DNA of 64,000 bases, from NCBI GenBank assembly GCA_963920575.1, contig OY986969.1, positions 17,221,288-17,285,287 on the forward strand. The letters are read 5' to 3'. This DNA is from Narthecium ossifragum. Lineage: Eukaryota; Streptophyta; Magnoliopsida; Dioscoreales; Nartheciaceae. The position numbers were made by a program, and so were the translations under genes. This document shows positions 43,938-55,000 of this stretch, piece by piece; position 1 is the stretch's first letter; each line of letters starts with the position of its first letter. The notes beneath the pieces are model-generated. The model saw only the letters and a list, made by a program, of their open reading frames with translations. It searched no databases and was not told the origin of the DNA.

Positions 43938-45442
43938 TGATGCGGGAATTATTTCCACACATCTTCTTAAGATTGATTGTTAGATTCAAGTGTTTTACAT
44001 CATTCCTTGCTCTTTTATCAAGAATTTTAGGTGACTTCTGCATTTACTTAATTCTTGGGAATTTTTGGATAATTGCAGGTATTTAGATATTGAATCATTT
44101 AAACTTTGGCTGATGGGAAGAAGCAGAATTCGGGCTAGGCCTGGATGCAATTGAAGACCTAAAGTGCAAAACGAAGCTAATTGAGCAATTCTGGACATTC
44201 TGCACAGCAGGTAGTAATTTGAACATAACTTCTTCATACAAACTCTGATTGGGATGATCCAGGATGCGTTGGAAAGCTAAGGAAGAGCGCTACAACTTTG
44301 ATGTTTGGAGTTTTTGCTGATTCAGGCTGAATAAAGACAGAAAAATTGATGAAGCCATCAGACTCGGAATTGCTGCACCTGCACTTGGGTTGGACGAGAT
44401 TCATTTTTTGGAGTCCAGATTTGATGCATGAAGATCCTAGCTGGGAGCACCACATTTACTAGTTATATTAGGAGTTTATTTGATCTTTCCTTGATAAGTG
44501 GGATTGGCATGTGGTTAATGGAAGAAAGGGTGGACACTTTAGGAAAAATGGCTGGGAGGAATAAAGAAGAAAAAGAAGAGAACGGCCAGAAAAAGGAGCA
44601 GAGAACGGCCAGAGAGAAGAAGCAGAAAAAGAAGAGAACGGCCAGAGAGAAGAAGCTGAAAAAGAAGAGGACGGCCAGAAAAAGAAGGGGAGAGGAGCAG
44701 AGAAAGAAGCAGGACGACCAGAAGAAGAGGATCAGAGTTTTCATTCTATTCTCTTCATCCTAGTTCTGATTGACGATGTGTATTTATGAAACATTGGTTT
44801 TCTTTCTATCAACCATGAATACCTAGTTTTATTATTCTAGGGTTTGGATGAAGTCATTGAGTTTCTGATTTGAATTGAGTTGGGTTGTTGAGAATATTCT
44901 TGTTAGTTGCAATTTGATGAAATCGTTTCTTTTTCTTGCAAGTTACTGGCCATGACTTGTATGTTTCAGATGTTGAACGAAGTAACGAAAGTTGAAGTTT
45001 AACATTAGTTCGTGGTTTCATCAAACCTTGATAGTATATGTTAGAAATAAACATATGACAAGGTGATTTTTGTTCAAGGATTCCTAAGAGCCCAATGAAT
45101 CTAAATTAATTCCTGTGATCACGAAAGTAGACATAGAATTAATTTAGGTATTTGAGTTATACCTTGAAAGAGGATTTCACATAAAAAAAAAAGGAATTTA
45201 GTCATGATAATTAACAAAGATCTATTTTCAGCAACCAGATTAAAATTCATTAAAGAGATTCAATCGATGAAATCCAAATCCTAGAAACCTTTCATACTCT
45301 TCTATTTAATATTTATTTGCTTTCAGTTCAGATTTTTCAGTGTTATATCTCATTTGGATTGCTTAGATAATATAAGAAATTGGATACATTGGTATTTGAA
45401 TCATCCTCCTTGTGGAAACGATACTCTTTTTGCCCTATTCTA
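43938..45442 (+). repeat. Athila-type 3' LTR-like region, truncated at its end
   Basis: It starts TGATGCGGGAATTATTTCC after the polypurine tract and ends with the Athila U5-like CTTGTGGAAACGATACTC...TTCTAC, where the 5' LTR continues for another ~75 bp to its CA end. The body is not visibly homologous to 37333-38762. It contains a tandem repeat of AGAACGGCCAGAGAGAAGAA units (about 44578-44700). Confidence 0.6.
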
Positions 45443-45616
45443 CTTGTCACGAACCATGCACTTGTGGTAGAGACCAAAGGGAACATCAGAGAACTCCTCG
45501 ACGATCTCGTCGACGGAGATAGTCGGCGACAGTCGCATCTTCTTGACTGTCGTGCCCTTCTCCTCGCCGCAGCCATCGCAACCGTTCTTCTTGGGATGAT
45601 GCGGATCCATCGACAT
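45440..45616 (-). pseudogene. 58-aa GC-rich ORF fragment of unknown family
   Basis: The minus-strand frame runs from ATG at 45616 to TAG at 45440-45442. Codon use is strongly GC-ending with Cys pairs (NGCDGCGEE) followed by KKMRLSPTISVDEIVEEF and FGLYHKCMVRDK. It looks like one real exon. It abuts the truncated LTR end exactly, so it may be part of whatever removed the LTR end. I do not recognise the family. Confidence 0.35.
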
Positions 45617-45888
45617 GGCCTAGCGTTTGGAGCTTCTAAGGTGCGTTCATGGCGATTGAAGGAGAGGTTGAGGAGCAAAAGGAGGGCGTTCATGGGGGTT
45701 TGAAGGAGATGGGAGGTGGAGGAGTTGGAGGAGGCGGATGGGTGACAGTGAGGAGGCGAGGAGAGAGGAGGAGGAGTAAGAGGAGAGCGTATGTTTTTTG
45801 AGGTTGTTGTAGGAGGGGGACATAGGTGTCTTTTGAAGTGGTAGATGGTGTTAAGGCCCCAAATCTTATGCTTAGTGTTTTTTTAACG
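45617..45888. other. Spacer between the ORF fragment and the solo LTR
   Basis: GA-rich DNA (GGAGGAGGCGG-like). On the minus strand it could be the CT-rich leader of the 45440-45616 ORF. No other gene seen. Confidence 0.35.
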
Positions 45889-47028
45889 GGATATGTGAGG
45901 ACCTGTCCCTCTACCCCTGTGGCTCGTTGTAGACCGCAAGGGCAATTTGGTAAAATTGCGCCTTGTTGGTTTGTTTCACACCCGCGTTGTGCACACACGA
46001 CCTCTGATTGTTATTTGTGTTTGATTAGATTCTCATAGGCGTTCTCGATCAGAAGATCGAAGCTCGATCGGATGATCGGAGCTTGATCGGGAAGGATCGA
46101 GATGGGTAGTCGGATCGCGACCACCCTAGCTGGCGGCTACTGTAGCCAGTCGGGTACTGTAGCTACAGTTGGGCGGCTACTGTAGCTATAGTACCCGTGT
46201 ATAATAACCCTCCTTCTTCTTCTTCTCTTTTTCTCTCTTTTCCTTCTTCCGGTTGAGTTTTCTCTCCCTCCGTTCTCTCTCCTCCGGCCACCAAAGTGAG
46301 TGTTTGAGGGCTCGTTGGATTCTTAGAAGCGTGAGGAAGATCCCTGGCTTGGTTTCATTCCGGATTGGTGCTCAGATTTGCGGGATTCAACCGAGGAAAG
46401 CGTGTAATCGGTAGGTTTCTATGTTACGATTTGTTTGGGTGTGTGCTTGCTGTTCATTTGATTTGTTCTTCATGTAAGTGTACTAGATGATGTATATGGG
46501 ACTGATTAACATATATTTAAAGTTTGGTAGGAATTGGATTTGATTTAACATGGATTTGAGCATGTTTTCATGGAGGTTTTCTCGGATTTTACTGTTTTAA
46601 TCAGAATAGTGATGTTCTAGCTTTGATATAGAACGGTACGTGTATGATCTGAGTTTATGTTATACATAGAAGTTGTATATGGATGAGTTAGCTGCCGTTT
46701 GTAAGTGGTTTCATGAATTTTGGAGCTCTGTGGAATTTTTGGTGAATTATTTGAGCTGGCTGTGCAGGAACAGGGCAGCCACCTTAATCCGAGTATTTAA
46801 GTGGTTTTTAATTGTTTAATTGAGCTGATTTTTGGTAGGGATGATCTCAGTGGTCTTTAGATGTGATCTGCAAAGTTTGGTTTTAATCCAAATTATTTTA
46901 ATAACATTTTGATTTAGATTGTTAAATGTGGATTTTTACCGAAATTATACGTTTTGATCTACTATCGTTTATCCGATCGATCCAGATCTGCAAATGTTAT
47001 TATATCAGAGTAGGCCCTGTGCTTGGCA

Positions 47029-49451
47029 TGTGAGGGCCCGTCCCTCTGATCTGGCTCGACCGCGTGGGTCGAGAGCCGGTTTCCTGTTGGTTCGGTTCCG
47101 CGTCGGGCACGATCGGGCGATCGTGTGGCGGTTTGGACCCCGGGGGCATTTTGGTAATATGCCCTCTGGTGGTCGGTTTCACACCCGCGTTTCACACACA
47201 GCCTTGGATTGATGTATGTGTTTGATTAGAATCTCTAGGGTGAGTCCGATCGGAAGATCGGAGCTCGATCGGGAAAGATCGAGTCGGACGACTGAGATAA
47301 ATCCGGATTTTCTATATAAGCCCTGTCCCTTTCTTTCGCTTTCCTTCTCTTCTCCTGTCGTTTTCTCTCCTTCTCTCTGCTTCGGCTGAGCTAGGGCTCG
47401 GAGACGCGGCTTTCAGAGCGCGGATCTTGGCGGCTTGACTAGTTGGACACGTGAAGGAGCTACCCTACTTGCTCAAGTAGGTGTTTCTACCTCGATCTTA
47501 GGATCGGGTTCTCCTAGGATAGGTTTTATGTACTTTTGCTGTAGGAATACATATTAGAATGCTTTGTAGTTCCTTGCACATGTGGTGTAGCTCTTTTCCT
47601 GTATTCCTACGTTGCGAATTCGGTATTTTAACGGTTGGTTTTCGTATTATCGCCGTTTTGTCAGTTTTCGTCCATTTGGACCTAAATAGGAGATTTAACC
47701 GTCAAAAATGTGATTTCTTTATACCATTGGATTCCCCCATTGAGAATTACACTTGCTTGCGAAATCTCATCTAATTCCAACTTGATTTGATCCTTGAAAT
47801 CCAAAGAATTGGATTTCCGGCACTGTTCTGATGAACTGTGCCTAAGGCTCGACGGTCGATCGGTGCATCGACCGTCAAGTATTGATTTGCTCTTTCTGGG
47901 CCTGACGGTCGACCGTCGGATCGATCGTCGTATCGTCCGTCAGGCTCTGTCGGGATTTTGGACTCCCACGGTCGATGGATCGATCGACCGCGAGTTCTCT
48001 CCCTTTTTCATCCCGCCTCACGGTCAACCGTCGGATCGACCGTTAGGCTCTGTTTGGTTTCGGGCTTCCCAGGGTCGATGGGCGGATCGACCGTCGCCCT
48101 TAGGGTTTTCCTCGCTTTGGCCTCACGGTCGACCGCCGGATCGACCATGACATCGACCGTGGCCCCACGGTTGATCGTCGGATAGACCGTCGCATCGACC
48201 GTGGGCCATTGAGCAGTGTTTTCTGGTTTTTCTTGGATGGCTTTCACTTGGGTTTGATAGTTAAACATGTTGGGAGGTTGGGATGAGGTTTTCATGAAGT
48301 TTTCAAGGGATTTCCATTGAGATTAAGCATTGAATCGCATGTTGTTTTCCTTTGGGTAAATTGATGATGTGGCTTGTTTTTAAATACATGTGTGGTTGGT
48401 ATTTAATTGCTTAATGGTTTGCGTAGCCATTAGCTAGCTATGAGTGCTAGCTAATGAGGAATTGTGGAACCTTAGCCTCTTGCCGGAGAGTGCCGAGGGC
48501 TATTGTATAACTGTGAACCTGAAATTGATGCTGTGGCATGTAGAGACATCTAGGATAGATGTTTGCCTAAGTTCATGCATTGTATGCATTAGAAGCATTT
48601 GAGGTTACGCGGGCGATGGTTTGGATCGCCGATCCGAGGCTCTCGGGTAGCTCGGATCTAACCTTAGGACCGTGGCTGGGTAGTCAGGTTTAGGGTGTGA
48701 TTGTATGATCAAATCTCATGTGTTGAGGATTTGCGATAGTTGACTCTGATCAATGTTTGAGGTTTAGAGGTCGTGTTGTCTTCCAAAGCTAAGTGCTAAG
48801 GATGCAATCGATGTGTTCCCGACGTGGTCCCCAGGCAGTGGTATCCCTGCTGGGTAAGGGTGATCCTGTATGGTACCGTTCCTCTATTAGTGCTTAGGGT
48901 GATATTGGTAATATGTTCAAGAGAGAGGTTCATGACAGGAGCCCTTGGGACATCGATGGGTTATGGGACCCGTGGCATCCGTTAGACTTGGGGGGAATGC
49001 AACACTGTTGTTGTTTTCCTCCTTTCAGTGTGCCGTAGAGTAGAACCCTACTGAGCTTATCGCTCACTCCTAGCCGGGCTGCGTTTGCAGGTGCAAGCGG
49101 CAGTTCTTTTTCAGTGGAGCGGGCAGGATCGGCCTTTGGCGGCGCGAGTACATCCAGAGGCACTTGAGGTTATTGGTGGATTATCTGTTGTACTTTTGGA
49201 TAATTGTATATGTTGTAAACATTTCGATGACTTTTGGGATTATATATTATATCTATCCTTGGAAGATTTTTGTATTAAATTTTGGATAGTACAACTGATG
49301 TTATATAAATTGAATATCTGTTTACCTCTGGATTATAGTTTGTTTAAATTTATCCGTCTTTCCGCATTTGTATCGCGCCAATTGAAGATGAATAGTGATA
49401 GGAACCCTCATGCCCCGTCCTGGATGGGTTTTCTGGGTCGGGGTGTGACAT
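47029..49451 (+). mobile_element. Second Tekay-like solo LTR, nested in the first
   Basis: It starts TGTGAGGGCCCGTCCC, ends CGGGGTGTGACA; flanks are TGGCA and TGACA (one mismatch). 2,423 bp. A TATA-like TCTATATAAG is at 47311-47320. The LTR is related to but distinct from the surrounding family, and contains the palindromic array at 47849-48205. Confidence 0.88.
47849..48205. repeat. Palindromic CGGTCGAT/ATCGACCG array in the nested Tekay-like LTR
   Basis: Seven or more units such as CGGTCGATCGGTGCATCGAC and CGGTCGACCGTCGGATCGA, separated by GGCTCTGTCGGG-type spacers. It shares ATCGTCCGTCAGGCTCTGTC (47932-47951) with the Copia LTR array in inverted orientation. Confidence 0.82.
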
Positions 49452-50449
49452 GACATGTTCACCCTTGGCGAGCAGTGTGCTACGCCTGGGCCTTTGTATA
49501 ATGTTTGGCATCGTGTTGCATGCCTGAGCTGTTTATATATGTGTATGATCATACATGACATTGATTGTGCATTAGTTGCATGGTTAGGACGTGGGCGATC
49601 TGTGGGTCGCCGTCTCGAGGCTTGAAGCTCGGATTTAGCCCTAGGACCGGGGTTGGGTAGTTTGGACCCGGTTCGAATTGTTGTGTCCAGTCGATTCGAT
49701 GATAGGCTTAGATGACTGGTACACTTATTGCTTGATGATTGTAGAGGTCGTGTCGGCCTCGAGTCGGACGCTAAGGTGTAGCCGGTGTTCCACTGTGTTG
49801 ACTCTTGAGTAGAGGAGTTGCCTACTCAGCGGTGCCTTTTCCCGCATGCAGTGTCAGGTTCCTGCATGTGAGTCAGCAGTGTTTGTTCCTGATTACTGAG
49901 TGCTGCTCCTGGGCCTCAGGGACACACGGTGGGGTTATGGGACCCCTGTATACACCCAGGTCCTACTTGAGGGCGACACTGTTGCGTTTCTCTCTTCCTT
50001 CTGTCTGTCGTAGTGTAGAACCCTACTGAGCTTTATGCTCACTCCTACCCGGGCTGCGTTTTGCAGGTGCATGCGTCAGTTCTTCTTCTGTGGCCCCTAC
50101 CGGGCAGTTGGTTGGCGGTGCGGCTGCGCCAGGCGGAGTCTGAGAGGTGGTGATTATTTACAGCTTTTACCCTATGTTAGATAGTCTCCTACGGGAGTAA
50201 TGTTGTATTCGAATCTTCCCCTTTCCGAGGATATGTATATTAAACCTTTTTGGGTTTATAAATCTGTGATTCGAGGTTTCATTAAATTAATGTCTTTTAA
50301 TTGAGGGTGCTTTTGGTGAATTGTTAAGGAGACCAATAGGTTAGAGGGAACCCTCGCCAGCTTTTTCCGCGTTTCGTTAGGTTCCGGTTCGTGTCGCCCG
50401 ACTAGGTTGGGCTTTCATGGGTCGGGGCGCGACAGGATAAGTCTAGTTT

Positions 50450-50890
50450 ATGGTGCTGACGCCCTTCTCCCTTTATATAATCATCCTTATATATGAGCAT
50501 GGTTATAAGTTAACCTTTTGTTGTCCTATTGGCATCCTATGTGACAGGGTTTATCCTATGTGGCTGCTGATATGGAGGGGTAATAGTGGGGGAGGGGGGG
50601 AGTTAGGGGGGTTAGTGGGGAGTTATGAGGGAGGTGAGCGGAGATGGTGGTTACCCTACCATATGGCTGGGGATAGGACTAGTCCTTATATAGGAGCATG
50701 GTTATAAGTTAACCTTTTGTTGTTCTATTGGCATCCTATGTGGCAGGGGTTTATCCTATGTGGCTGCTGATGTGGAGGGGTAATAATGGGGGAGGCGAGA
50801 GTTAGGGGGTTAGTGGGGAGTTATGAGGAAGGTGAGGGGAGATGGTGATTACCCTGCCAGGTTGCAAAGGATAAGACTAGTTTTATATAT
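50450..50890. repeat. 199-bp direct duplication
   Basis: GAGCATGGTTATAAGTTAAC starts at 50495 and 50694. The two units carry GGCATCCTATGTG, GGCTGCTGATATGGAGGGG and a GGGGAG-rich part with few differences. GGATAAG/GGATAGGACTAGT marks each unit border, and the solo LTR inserted in the first such word. Confidence 0.85.
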
Positions 50891-51225
50891 CAGAAATGAT
50901 TTGTGCACACGCCACGTGGCATGTGCATTTCACACTATCGGTAATAGACTACCGATAGTGTGTATCGGTAGTCTACTACCGATAGGTATGTATAACCTAT
51001 CGGTACCCCACTACCGATAAGTTGTACATGCCTATCGGTATCTCACTACCGATAGATATGTATATGAATCGATATCGAATCTATCGGTAGTGGGGTACCG
51101 ATAGATTGTACATGCCTATCGGTAGACCACTACCGATAGACATGTACTGAGAATCGGTAATGTGAGATGCACACACCACGTGTGCGTGTGCATCAATCAC
51201 GACTCTTTCTATATATACACGTACG
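50885..51225. mobile_element. Foldback (MITE-like) element with 13 copies of a TATCGGTA/TACCGATA motif
   Basis: The outer arms are inverted: TGTGCACACGCCACGTGGCA on the left matches, with changes, the reverse complement of CACCACGTGTGCGTGTGCAT on the right. Between them, at 50935-51160, TATCGGTA occurs seven times and TACCGATA six times (some with one base change), mostly as CTATCGGTAGT/ACTACCGATAG pairs. Arms contain CACGTG (50913-50918, 51177-51182). I could not fix the exact ends or a target duplication. It abuts the YTH gene promoter. Confidence 0.7.
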
Positions 51226-51300
51226 TTCCATTGTGAAAATTTTGAAACCGCATCATTTTTAGAGCCATCGTAATCATAACAACCACGTGGCTATCCAGAC
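51209..51300 (+). promoter_or_regulatory. Promoter region of the YTH gene
   Basis: CTATATATACACG at about 51209-51221 is the best TATA candidate, and a third CACGTG (51284-51289, CCACGTGG) lies downstream. The 5' UTR likely starts after about 51240; a non-coding exon could end at about 51490 (TTTTCAG|GTCAGG) and the next start at 51973 (AATCCAG|TGCATT). Confidence 0.45.
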
Positions 51301-52026
51301 CGTCCAGTCTACTCAACCACCAGCTCACCATATCAACCGTCCGATCTTATAAAATCCAAAACCGCCGAGATCCGAATAGTTTTAACTCGTGTCGTCACCT
51401 CTATTTCTTTTACTGCTATCCAGAGAACAAACCAAAACCTGGTGTTGGAGATCTAGAAGCGGTTTCCCGATCAAGAGAGGCGGTTTTCAGGTCAGGGAAC
51501 TCCGCCGGTTCCTACTGAAATTATTTGCCATTCGTTGTATTCGCTCAAATTGATAGAATGGTGTCCTTTGCTAGGGTTTCTTTGTATATGTTATTATATA
51601 GTTATCTCCATTAAGGGGTTCTTTTAAAATATATATTCTTGTTCGTGTCTTCCGGGTGGTGGAGTAGACGAGAAGTGCTGCTCGTCTTGTTTTTGATAGT
51701 GCGGTAGATATGCTGTAGAGTTTTTCTTTTAGGATGATTATGTTTCGCTGATATCCAATTTTTATGATATGGGTTCTTCTCTCGAATGAAAATCTAGGTT
51801 AGAGTAGTAACCCTAGTAACCCATTTGCATGTTTTGGTGCTTATTTTGTTGTTGTTTCCCGAATTATGTGACTTGATTTGGAGAAAGCATTCTTAATTGG
51901 AGAGATTGTCTCAGTTAATTCATGTGAATTATAATATTTTGTCTTCTCTGTCACTTCTTCTATTGAATCCAGTGCATTGATTCTTCAAGCAATTATTGAG
52001 GTGCTGGCATTTTGGTGCTGATCGCA

Positions 52027-55000
52027 ATGGACGAAAAAGACACGGGGAAATGTATCCTTTTGATTGATTGGTTACTTATTTGTAATTCATATCCATGCCT
52101 AAATAGATTTCAGATTTTTAGCCAGATGCTTGGGGATGGACTTGATTAATTAGTTAACTGCTCTATTCTAGAAGAAACTAAGGGAAGCAAGTGACTATTG
52201 ATCCAAGTCTAAATAGTAGACCTTTGGAGCTGTTAGAGGACAGCTAAATTTTGTTGCATTTGAGAAAGGACAGTAATGATATTGGTTGTGTATCTTGTAA
52301 AGATATATTCAAATAAAGTTAAGTGCATTCTTTTTCTTCCAAAATGGAACCAAGGCTGAGCCTCTGAAGTACATCAGGAGAAAAAAAAAATCCAATCAAT
52401 AGTTTCTGTTTGGGGATCTTATGCTGTATTTGCATGCTATAAACACAGCAGAACAGCTATCCAATACCTGGAATAAAAATGAAGGCATATCGAGCTCTGT
52501 TGATGCATATATTGTCGTTTATTAACCACATATTGTATGTTTCTCTCAATTTGAACATCAAACGTACCATTGATTGTGCAACAAAATTCAATCTCCTAAG
52601 TACCTCTTCATGCTACTAGAGGCACTCCATTTTAGCCATTTGCTCTTTAGATTTTGTGTCGTTAATGATACCACAACTTCTTGGAAAGCCACAATTACGA
52701 GAAAGTTTCTTTTCAATCGAAAAATATCTATAGTCATATGTCAATTCCTCCCATTGACTAATGCCGGTTTTTGTGAATATCATCATGTCTTCCCCTGCAT
52801 CAATAGTTATCTTTCTTGAGAAACAATTTGACTCGCAAGAGTGGTTAATTAAATTAGCTATGCTCCCTGCCTTGGTAGCATCAATCATGCGCTAATCTAT
52901 CCGAAACATATACGTCCCAGCACCCGCTAATGCAGTGTAAGATATAGTCATGCCATAGGTGTTTCCATTGGTTGCATTTACTCATTGTAGGGGAAGCTCA
53001 GTTTCTGGATTTGCTATGAAATTGGTTGTCAAAATTGCTGTTCAACCAACTTGTATTTTGAGTTAGAAAAGACTCTCAAGCCCTTGACAGATACATATCT
53101 GATTCCAAAAACCATGACAAAGTATGACAGGGTTAATCCAAGTCAATAGTTCCAATGAGGTCTATCTTTTCTAAGGGGTTAGTAATTTTGTGGATATAGT
53201 CAGAGATTTTGTCCTAGTGTGTATACATTTGAGTTTTTCTCTTTGGAAGAAGGGAAGCATGATTAAAAACTAGCTCTAATGAAACAACTGGTGCAACTGT
53301 TTAGAAACTACACTCTACTTTCAATATTTCATAATTCTAGCTATGCGGTTCAATTTAGGGAAGAAAAAGTATGAATTGATTTGTTATTATCGGATGATTT
53401 TCCCTAGGAGGGTCTTGGCCTGTCTAGTTCAACTGGTCTGAGAAACATCATGCAGTAGTAAGATGCAGATATCAGTATTTTCGCGGTTATGGATTTAGAA
53501 TATTGGCATGTGATTTGGAACGTTTTAGTCATCGACTTAATAGACTTGTTATTACTGATAAGAATAATTTTTTTTCACTAAACCAAAGCCTGTCCAGTTT
53601 TAGCAGTATGCAGGATTATGTAGCATATGAACACCATACTACAGGATCATGTATCATTTATGAGCTTTTCTTCCTATATATCTTCTATGTTGACCCATGA
53701 TCCTCGTGAAAAGGCTAGGACCATTGCCATTTTTTTGAAGTTGCTATAGTTTTTGGCCTTCTTGAGTTTGAGTATTCTTTTCTTTATCAGTTTGTTGCAT
53801 ATCTTTTCTATTTAGCCTTTACTGTATCTTTTCCAGCGACTGAAGCACTTGAGAAGGGTTTGAAACCAGAACCAACAAAGTCGTTTGATGAATCTGTGGT
53901 ATGTAATTGTTCATTTATATTACAACTAATGTACTATAGGTAGTCATTTGCCTAATGTGTAATTCAACAAAGCTACCGCCATTTAATCTCCTTGGAAACA
54001 TCAACCATGCAAGATGCTCATCCATTTTGGTACATCAATCTTCTACCATTTTTCCATGGGGAATGTGTGTCATGCATCGCAGACTATTTTGGAGCAATTG
54101 ACAGATGCTTCGAGTCCTGCAGTTGGCTTTTGTGATATTATTTTCCATGAAAATAACAGCGATGGGAAATGCAATGTTCCAATGGTTGATTATTACCATT
54201 TTGGAGGAGGTTAGAGCTTGGAACTTGGATAATTTTTTTCCCCACAAATCACTAGCTGTAAATCAGAATATTGTTTAGTTGTGGTCAGGTTGGTCATAGA
54301 TGAAGCTGTAAAATACAAACCTTTTTTGGTATACATCCCAATAATTAGTCCGGGCCTTTAGACATCAAGTTTATTGGTAATATATGTTAACTTTCTAAGT
54401 GGAACACCAAAAACTCTTTGCTGTATTTTCCTCTTGTTAAGTCTACACACTGTACTAGTTCTTGAACTCATGTCTTTTTGCATTTCAAGAAGATTGAAAA
54501 AGATGTTAATTTCTTGAACTCATGTCTTTTTGAATCTCAGGAGATTGGAAAAGCTGTTAATTCATCTCATTTGATCTCTTCCATACTGTCATCAGATGGT
54601 CATAAGGAAGGTGAGGCTGACCAAGCCCAAGTATCAGAGCCAGGTGTTTCCTATCCACCAACTATTAGTCCTGATTACCTCTTTCCGGGTTAGTTTTCTG
54701 TTATCTCTGCTAAATTAGCATGAATGGGTCTTTGTTTAAGATTTCAGATATCCAGACACTAGTTTGCATATCTTTTGGCAGGGCATGATGGGGCCTACGC
54801 TAAATGGGAAAACCAGGGTTATCGTCTTTTTCAGGATGGAATGAATGTTACAAACTCTGTAAGTTTCAAACTAGTCCCCGTTTCCACGTGATATGAGACA
54901 AAAAATATTATGCAAGACCAGAACTAAAATGTCCTTTATTTCTCATATATTCTGGATGGTTGTACTTTGATATGCAAGACCAGAATTAATATGTCCTTTA

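Larger units (their letters stand above)
37333..45442 (+). mobile_element. Athila-type Ty3/gypsy element, internally deleted and 3' truncated
   Basis: Order: 5' LTR (37333-38762), tRNA-Asp primer site, large gag, protease, an acidic-repeat stretch, the tail of integrase, a long post-pol spacer with the Athila-type words GGAGGCAACCCAAG and CTTGAGGACAAGCAA, a polypurine tract and a downstream LTR-like region. RT, RNase H and most of integrase are missing. The downstream LTR-like region is not recognisably the same family as the 5' LTR. Confidence 0.85.
45894..50434 (+). mobile_element. Tekay-type solo LTR containing a nested solo LTR
   Basis: It starts TGTGAGGACCTGTCCC, ends GGGGCGCGACA, and has the perfect target duplication GGATA (45889-45893, 50435-50439). 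The two parts 45894-47028 and 49457-50434 together give about 2.1 kb, and are homologous to the start and end of the LTR at 20990-23423. No internal domain is present. Confidence 0.93.

Noticed and set aside
45343..45703. Alternative frames (116 aa minus, 107 aa plus) around the 58-codon ORF
   Set aside because: They run across the LTR border into AT-rich DNA and are Arg-rich shadows of the GC-rich ORF.
50935..51160. Regular short repeats resembling a CRISPR array
   Set aside because: The motif alternates in both orientations, spacing is irregular, and the context is a plant foldback element.
54083..54209. Possible extra YTH exon (TILEQLTDASSPAVGFCDII and following)
   Set aside because: It has an AG before and a GT after, but its length (127 nt) would shift the frame and give a stop in the next exon; exons 2 and 3 join cleanly without it.
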